A stretch of DNA of 64,000 nucleotides from Nautilus pompilius (lineage: Eukaryota > Mollusca > Cephalopoda > Nautilida > Nautilidae): the NCBI GenBank assembly GCA_018389105.1, contig JACATO010000647.1, positions 428,001 to 492,000 of the forward strand, read 5' to 3'. The notes beneath the pieces are model-generated. The model saw only the letters and a list, made by a program, of their open reading frames with translations, was not told where the DNA came from and ran no database searches. Shown piece by piece: positions 57,781 to 64,000 of the stretch; position 1 is the stretch's first letter, and the number at the start of each line of letters is the position of its first letter. The position numbers and the translations under genes are program-made.

Positions 57781-58895
57781 CAGTACAACCTCACGTATCC
57801 GAACCTCACTTATCCGAACAATCGACATGTCCCCCGAACAAAACCTCACGTAACCGAACTTTCACACTTTTTTGTTCGGTTGTCAACGTTCTATTGTAAT
57901 TTCTCTTAGATCTTAACCGAACAAAACATGGCCCTTTTTAAAGTGAACAGTGGGGTGGGGGGGGGGCATGCCTATATAAGTGATTCATATAGTTTAACGA
58001 GGTCTGACTACATTAATATATATATATATAACTATATTAAAGTGATCAGGTGAGTGATTGTCGGTGAATAAAAAAAAATAAAATAATTGAGAGCGAGTAA
58101 GTCGAGCCCATTTTATCTATTGAGTAAGCGAGTTTGTTTCTTCATTTTTTGCGTGTGTGTTCGCCTTTGCTCATTTATCTTTATTATTATGCGTATAGTC
58201 AGACTATTATTGCAATACTTTTCACTTGAAAATTTGAATCAATCACATTTTTTAATCAAGGGGGAAATGATAATTAATTTAAGTAATTTATTTAATTTAA
58301 TATAATTTACTAAGAAATATTTTATCTGGTTTTTCATACCATCTTTGAAGTGTTTTAATCTACATTGCATTTTAGACTGTACTGTTCACGACACTCACGT
58401 TCAAAATGTCTGACAAAAGTTTGAAAAGAAAACGTAATGTTCTGTCTCTAGATGACAAAGCGAAGATCTTGAAAAGACTTGACTCTGGTGCGGTAGCTGC
58501 ACGTTTAGCTGAAGAATATGGTGGTGGGCGATCTACTATCACCGACATTAAAAATCAAAGAGTTAAACTTACTGAGTTTACAGCTACTCAACCAACGAAA
58601 AAACAGTGCACAAGAAAGACAATGTTTGTCGGAAACAACCAGAAGATGGAAGACGCCTTGTACATATACTTCACTCAAGAGCGGGCTAAAGGCACACCTA
58701 TCACTGGCCCTATTTTGATACAGTTTACACAAGTGACAATTAACATGCATAGCGTCTATTGTTCGGATAGGGTGTCAATTGGATGTTTGAATTTGACCCT
58801 CGGCATGCCCACAGCAACACCTGCATTCAGTTTTTTTCATGTATCCGAACAAATAGCTTGTCTCCGGGCTTGTTCAGACACGTGAGGTTGCACTG
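57781..58895 (+). mobile_element. Tigger element C, internally deleted (1115 bp)
   Basis: TIRs begin CAGTACAACCTCACGTATCC at the left and the inverse with three changes at the right. TA flanks at 57779-57780 and 58896-58897. It keeps only the N-terminal part of a transposase (58406-58740: LSLDDKAKILKRLDSGAVAA, EYGGGRSTITDIKNQ), the DNA-binding domain; the catalytic domain is deleted. It could be moved only by another element's transposase. Confidence 0.92.
58406..58885 (+). pseudogene. Tigger/jerky N-terminal domain in element C
   Basis: 159 codons. The first 95 or so are a pogo-type helix-turn-helix domain starting MSDKSLKRKRNVLSLDDKAK, with QTRKTMFVG-type linker and the beginning of the second DNA-binding domain (MEDALYIYFTQERAKGTPIT). 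From about 58720 the frame runs into 3' non-coding sequence and the TIR. It retains an open frame, so a truncated DNA-binding protein is conceivable, but there is no evidence of expression. Confidence 0.75.
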
Positions 58896-60179
58896 TACTT
58901 CACTAAAGCCTAGCAAGTTGAAGAGACATTTGGAATCAAAACATCCTAGTTCAGTAAACAAAGATGAAGAATTCTTCAGACGTCAAGCTGACAGATTGAT
59001 CAAATCCAGGCTTGATGACACAGGAATGTGTCTACAGGACATTTTGGCTGGTGTGAAAGCCTCTACGAGGTTTCAAGGAAAATTTCTGCCGCCAAAAAAC
59101 CTCACAACATCGGAGAGCAGTTGATACTTCCATGCTGCAGAGATATCATATCGCTTGTGCTTGGAAGTTCTGAACTTCAGAAGCTGAAGTATGTCTCCCT
59201 ATCAAACAGTACTGTCAGCAGGCAAATAACTGAGTCTGAAAATATTTTGTCCCATGTCATCTCGAAAATTCAGAATTCATTCTTCAATTTTTTTGCCAAC
59301 CAGCTCGATGAAATGACGGATGTGGCAAATTTAGCCCAACTGTGCGTCTATGTTCGCTACGTTCATGACAAACACATGGAAGATGAATTCCTGTTTTGTG
59401 AAACTCTGAGCACAAAAACAACTTCAAAGAAAATATTTTTCAAAGTTGACCGATTTTTCAAAGCGCATGGTATTAAGTGGGAGCATGTTATTGGAGTGTG
59501 CACCGACGGTGCTCGGCGATGCTTGGTTGCCGTTCTGGTTTTCAGACTTTGGTAAAGGAAAAGTCCCCGGAGGCTATTGGTACACACTGCTCTCGTCGTC
59601 AAGCACTGATGGTGAAAACCATGCCTGATGAGTTTAAAAATGTTCTGAATGACGTGATCAAAGCGGTGAATTTCATAAAAGCGAACGCTCTTAACTCGCA
59701 CCTGTTTGCTGGGTTATGCAAAGAAAATGATTCGGAATTTGAAACTGTTTTGTTGCACTCAAACGTAAGATGGCTTTCAAGGGGGAAAGTTCTGAAGAGA
59801 ATTTTAGTACTACGAAAAGAAATACACGATTTTCTATAAGACGCTAGACCAGGCATGCACAAAAATTTCTCTGATAGCCATTTTCCGACGTGCCTGTCAT
59901 ATTCAAATCCGTGAATAGCGTCAATGTTGCACTGCAAGGTAAAGAGATCACCGAGCTCCATTGTCATGAAAAATTGACTGCTTTCAAAATGAAGCTCGTA
60001 TTATGGCATTCGAAGTTGGAAAGCAAGAACTTTGCACCATTTCCACAGCTAAATATATTTCTTGATGAAAACGCACTTCACATCAATGATGATATCCTTG
60101 AGGTGATGAAAAACCACATTTCAATTCTTGGTGAAGAAATTTCTCGATACTTTCCCGATCTGCAGTAATTTGATAAGTA

Positions 60180-62420
60180 CACTGGCTCCCCTACTTACAA
60201 ACATCCGGAGATACGAACGCGAGCTGACTGATGTTATGTGTGTGTTCGGAAAATGGCGTTATTTTGCCGCAAGTCCGTCATTTGGATTGTGTGCCACATC
60301 CGACTAGTTCACTGTTCTGCCGCTACCAACGCTGGGCAGCACTGTTCCATCTGCAGCATCCCAGCCTCCCTCATCTCGCTCAGTTCGTTGCTCCACGTGT
60401 CGCTGTAAGCATCTCAGTGCGTCCCGTTTATGCCCCCTTGGATACTTTACAGAGACATTTTTATCCGTTATCATGGCTAATAAATAGAGTGCTAGTGCTA
60501 GTGGCAAAAAGCGTAAGGCAAGTGATGATAGTGGTAGTGGCAGGAAACGTCAGGCAATTTCGATGGAAATGAAGGTGGACATCATTAAGAAGTTGGACAG
60601 TGGCGAGAAGATGGCTAATGTAGCATGCGCCTATGGTTTGAATCGGTCGACCATCGGCACAATTTACAAGGGCAAGGATCGTATCATGGAACATGTGAAG
60701 AGTTCTGTGTCAATGGCATCCACTATCATTTCGAAGAAAAGAGGCAAGTGCATAGGAGAGATGGAAAAACTCCTTGGTATGTGGCTGGACAACATGAACC
60801 AATGACGAATGCCTCTTTCTCTTTCGTTGATCCAAGAAAAGGCTAGAAGCCTTTTCGACGATGTGAAGGCTAAGGCAGGAGAGGATGCTTCTGAAAATGA
60901 AACATTTGTGGCGAGCCACGGTTGGTTCGCCTGTTTTAAACAGCGTGCCAATCTGCACAACCTTAAGCTGAGTGGTGAGGCTGCAAGTGCGGACAAGAAG
61001 GCTGCCGAAGAATTTCCTTCTACCCTGAAGGGTATCATCGATGCTGGCGGATACACCCCCCCAACAGATCTTTAACGTTGACGAAACTGGCCTGTTCTGG
61101 AAGAAGATGCCAACGAAGACGTACATCAGTCGAGAGGAGAAGAGCATGCTAGGGTACAAGACGGCCAAGGATCGACTTACCCTGATGCTTGGCGGAAATG
61201 CGTCTGGTGATTTTAAGCTAAAGCCTCTCCTTGTCTATCATGCTGCAAACCCCCGAGCTCTTAAGAATGTGACCAAGAGTTCATTACCCATTATTTGGAT
61301 GTATAACAACAAGGCCTGGGTAACTCTTGCGATCTCCCAACACCACCTCTCTCATACAGCCGATGGATCAGGGTGTGATTTCCAACTTAAAGAAATACTA
61401 CACCCGACGGAAGCACAGACAAGCACTTCAAGCCGTGGACCAGGAGGACACCGAGACTACTTTACGTGACTTCTTGAAGTCGTATAACATTTACGACTGC
61501 GTCAAGAATATCGATGCTGTGTGGCATGAGGTTTCTCAATCAAATATGTATGGCGTATGGAAGTACCTGACCCCACAGTTTTGCCACGACTTTAAGGGTT
61601 TCAACCCACAGGAGGAGAGCAGGAAGGTGGTTGCCAGCCTGATAGAGATCAGCAAGAACCTGCAGCTCGACTTGGAGGAGGACTTTGAGGAGCTTTTCGA
61701 GTCGCACTGAGAGGAGCTTACCAACGAAGACCTTATGGAGTTGGAAGAGATGCAGCGCCAACAGGAACAGGAAGAGGAAGCCAAAGAACCACTTCCCACC
61801 AAGAAGTTCGAAGCAAAGCTTCTTGCGTTTGCCTTTTTGAAGTTTGAAGAGGGGTTGATGCTTTTGGAGGGTCAAGACCCAAATGTTGAGAGGTTCTTGA
61901 AGGTATCAACCGCTATTTGCGACGCTCTACAGTGCTACCGTATCATCTATGATGAGAAGAAAAAGAAGACCAGACAGACTTCAATAGACAGTTTCTTCAA
62001 ACGTAGGTCTGCGACCCCAGCCACCGAGTCCTCTGCACCTCCATCCCCAATGCCTTCCACCTCAGCAGCTTCGCCTAAATGAACTCTTTTAGAAGAGTCT
62101 AACGACGACGTAAACAAGGCAACCGATGATTTCTCCTCCTCCTCCACCATCTACGTATGCTCAGCAACTTCGCTTTAAAGGTAAATAACATTTATTGTCC
62201 TTATTATTATTTTCATTAACTATCCTCATTATTTGAATCTTTAATATTACATCTTCTATGTCTTATCTTTTTTTATTTACCATATACGTATATATAAGGG
62301 GTTTTAAATACCCTTAATTGCTAATTATAGACCGGAAATTACCATATAACAACTTACGAACAATTCAGCTTACGAACAGCTGTTCGGAACCAATTGTGTT
62401 CGTAAGTTGGGGAGCCAGTG
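60180..62420 (+). mobile_element. Tigger element B, full-length, inserted in hAT-Charlie
   Basis: TIRs CACTGGCTCCCCTACTTACA at the left and inverse CACTGGCTCCCCAACTTACG at the right (18 of 20 agree). TA flanks at 60178-60179 and 62421-62422. Length 2241 bases, autonomous size. Confidence 0.93.
60473..62082 (+). pseudogene. Tigger B transposase, several lesions, PIP-box-like C-terminus
   Basis: Starts MANK then a stop, followed by SGKKRKASDDSGSG and EMKVDIIKKLDSGEKMANVA with helix-turn-helix GLNRSTIGTIYK. Second DNA-binding domain: FVASHGWFACFKQRANLHNL. First Asp: IFNVDETGLFWKKMPTKTYI. The second-Asp segment is missing: sequence jumps from NNKAWVT to LIQPMDQGVISNLKKYY (third Asp), a deletion of roughly 60-70 codons near 61320. 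Then comes the acidic C-terminus, one stop at 61708-61710, and a tail RQTSIDSFFKRRS that fits the PCNA-interacting box Q-x-x-I-x-x-F-F exactly. Shifts lie near 60803 and 61063. Confidence 0.9.
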
Positions 62421-62984
62421 TACTATCGTTTCGTCAACAACCCATTTGCACTCACAGTCAGCGATCTGCCTTCAGAGGACAACTTGATCCAGGAACAATT
62501 TATTGATTTGGTGCATGATGGGGATGCAAAGCAGGTTTACCTTGAGATGTGCTGCAGCGACTTTTGGATTGAAATGGCACAGTCACATCCCGATGTCGCA
62601 AAGATGGCTCTTAGAATGATGATTCCATTCGCAACCACTTATGAGTGCGAGACTACATTTTCAACTCTACGTGCCATCAAAACAGTCTCGAAACAGACTA
62701 GATGTGGGTCGTGACATAAGAGTGGCTATGTCAAAAACTCAGCCTAACGTGGAGGATTTGTTGAAGGCAAAGCAGGTGCATCCATCTCACTGAAATGCTA
62801 TGTAAAGTTGATGACCAAGTTCTGTAATTTTTGCAATAAATGAGTGTTGAAAACAATATTTTTACTGTGCTTATTCTCCTTCATTTTATAATGTACCGCA
62901 AAATATTGAAAAAATTTTGAAAAGTTTGAGAACCACTGTTCTAAGAGAAACATGCAATATTAAAATAAAATATTTTCTTTTAGG

Positions 62985-64000
62985 ATGCCACGCAACAGAC
63001 AACGTAAGACTGTCAGAGGAAAAAATTTTGAGTCTATGGACAGGGCTGCCCGTATTGTAAAATCTGAGGGCAGAGCTGTAAGAAGTGGCAAGAGAGTTTG
63101 ACATCTGTCATGTAAGCCTTCATCGATATCTGAAGAAGCTCACAGATTATGAGCAATCCAAGACAGATATCCCACCACGGGTAGGCTTCAATCCTCACAC
63201 AAGAGTATTCAATGAGCAAACGGAAAAGAAAATTGTTGCTTATCTTCTTCAAGCAGCTGATCTCTGCTACGTGCTTTCTCCAAAAGAAGTTAGACGTTTT
63301 GCTTACAATTGTGCCTCTTCGTTGGATCTGAAGTGTCCAGAATCCTGGTCTGATAAAGGGATGGCTGGTACTGATTGGTTTTCTGACTTTTTAAAGAGAC
63401 ATTCAGAACTGGCAATCAGAAAGCCACAAGCTACAAGCCTGGCTCGAGCAATAAGTTTCAACAAAACAACAATCAATGAGTTCTATGATAACCTTGAATC
63501 CTTGATGAGAAGACATAAGTTTGAAAAGAGTGATATCTATAATATGGATGAGACTGGTGTCACAACTGTTCAAACACCTGACCATATAGTTGGGAGAAAA
63601 GGAAAGAAACAGATTGGTGCAATGACATCACAAGAGAGGGGTGTTCTAGTTACCTGTGCTGTTTCAGTAAATGCAACTGGCAATAGTGTACCACCTTTCT
63701 TCATCTTTCCAAGGAAAAAGTTCCAGTATCACTTTGTGCGAGATGGGCCTACAGGATGTGATGGAACTGCCAATGTATCTGGTTGGATGCAGGAGGAAGA
63801 TATCCTCATGTATATGAAACACTTTGCCAAGCATGTTAGACCAAGTTTAGACCACCCTATTCTTACACTTGACAACCACAGATCTCACCTCTCTATAGAG
63901 GTCCTTGATTTCTGTAAGGCAAATGGAATCACATTGCTGTCCTTTCCACTGCATACATCACACAGACTTCAGCCACTTGATAGGGGAGTCTTTGGGCCAT
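62985..64000 (+). pseudogene. Pogo/jerky-type transposase with intact DDD triad, runs off the window
   Basis: An acceptor-like TATTTTCTTTTAG ends at 62983, directly before MPRNRQRKTVRGKNFESMDR. A single lesion near 63081 (two bases short, or one extra) separates this from the frame that is open for 306 codons to the window end: VAREFDICHVSLHRYLKKL (helix-turn-helix), WSDKGMAGTDWFSDFLKRHS (second DNA-binding domain), YNMDETGVTTVQTP (first Asp), LTLDNHRSHLSIEVLDF (second) and HRLQPLDRGVFGP (third), 35 residues apart. All catalytic residues are present. The C-terminus and right TIR are beyond the window; its left TIR was not found because a hAT-Charlie ends 46 bases upstream. Confidence 0.85.

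Larger units (their letters stand above)
57660..62793 (+). pseudogene. hAT-Charlie (ZBED5/SCAND3-like) transposase, split and frameshifted
   Basis: Pieces: 57660..57780, 58898..about 60168, 62423..62793. The start reads MPPTKKMRYDESYLKSGFTV; the BED finger is completed across Tigger C (CSEVLAS then LKPSKLKRHLESKH), and excising Tigger C with one TA keeps the frame. Then follow LILPCCRDIISLVLGSSELQ, LDEMTDVANLAQLCVYVRYV (first Asp region), VCTDGA (second Asp), HCSRRQALMVKTMPDEFKNV and LHSNVRWLSRGKVLKRI. A stop follows HDFL near 59837. After Tigger B the C-terminal dimerisation block has FATTYECETTFSTLRAIK with the catalytic-Glu region. Shifts occur near 59120, 59520 and 59870. Inactive. Confidence 0.88.
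56857..62938 (+). mobile_element. hAT-Charlie element carrying two Tigger insertions
   Basis: The left TIR is CTGTGGTTCTCAAGCT (consensus CAGTGG with A to T), the right TIR reads inverted CAGTGGTTCTCAAACTTT, both typical Charlie ends. Flanking 8-base words are CCCTAAAG (left) and TTCTAAGA (right): four of eight agree and all differences are transitions. Inserted within it are Tigger C (57781..58895) and Tigger B (60180..62420). Without the inserts the element is about 2.7 kb, the usual autonomous size. Confidence 0.88.

Noticed and set aside
1-64000. tRNA, rRNA or snRNA genes, CRISPR arrays, bacterial operons
   Set aside because: None seen; a eukaryotic window with introns and animal transposons, and no repeat-spacer pattern.

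Overview
The window is animal nuclear DNA: genes with GT/AG introns, AT-rich introns and flanks, a promoter-like CpG-rich island, poly(A) signals and a very dense collection of animal-type transposons (hAT, pogo/Tigger, mariner, Tx1-like LINE, copia). The UBE2G1-like protein is diverged from vertebrate UBE2G1 and a PML-type exonuclease gene has no RING/TRIM part, so an invertebrate metazoan is more likely than a vertebrate. I cannot name the species.

Layout. (1) 1-28.7 kb carries host genes: the last four coding exons of a UBE2G1-like ubiquitin-conjugating enzyme (+, 2.6-5.3 kb); an intronless, strikingly GC-rich ATP23 metallopeptidase gene (-, 8.65-9.4 kb) convergent with it; a decayed hAT relic (12.4-13.6 kb); a promoter-like island with a splice donor (14.6-14.9 kb); and a multi-exon gene for a DEDDh exonuclease of the PML C-terminal type (+, 18.8-28.6 kb) with a dead mariner in its last intron. 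(2) 28.7-64 kb is essentially all mobile DNA, inserted into each other up to three levels deep.

The nesting is unusually readable because a Tx1-like LINE ORF2 and a hAT ORF act as molecular rulers. Removing an insert plus one target duplication restores the host reading frame exactly in three places: LINE at 38,679/43,250, LINE at 43,428/45,794 and hAT at 57,780/58,898. This fixes element ends, terminal inverted repeats (TIRs) and target-site duplications (TSDs).

The two most interesting systems are: (a) a hAT-like lineage with an unusual transposase (D, D, a C-x-H-H motif, RW, and an AER glutamate; no BED finger seen). It has two uninterrupted copies (43,429-45,785 with a 618-residue ORF; 51,077-53,618 with a 745-residue ORF), both with TAGGGT TIRs and perfect 8-bp TSDs, plus a third broken copy at 56.0-56.9 kb. 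(b) A family with CAC(A/T)G TIRs and a 3-bp TAA target duplication, encoding a Cys-rich transposase-like protein with a DEHGERFHQ motif. One copy (40,644-43,015) sits inside another (38,680-43,249). I cannot place family (b) confidently in a named superfamily.
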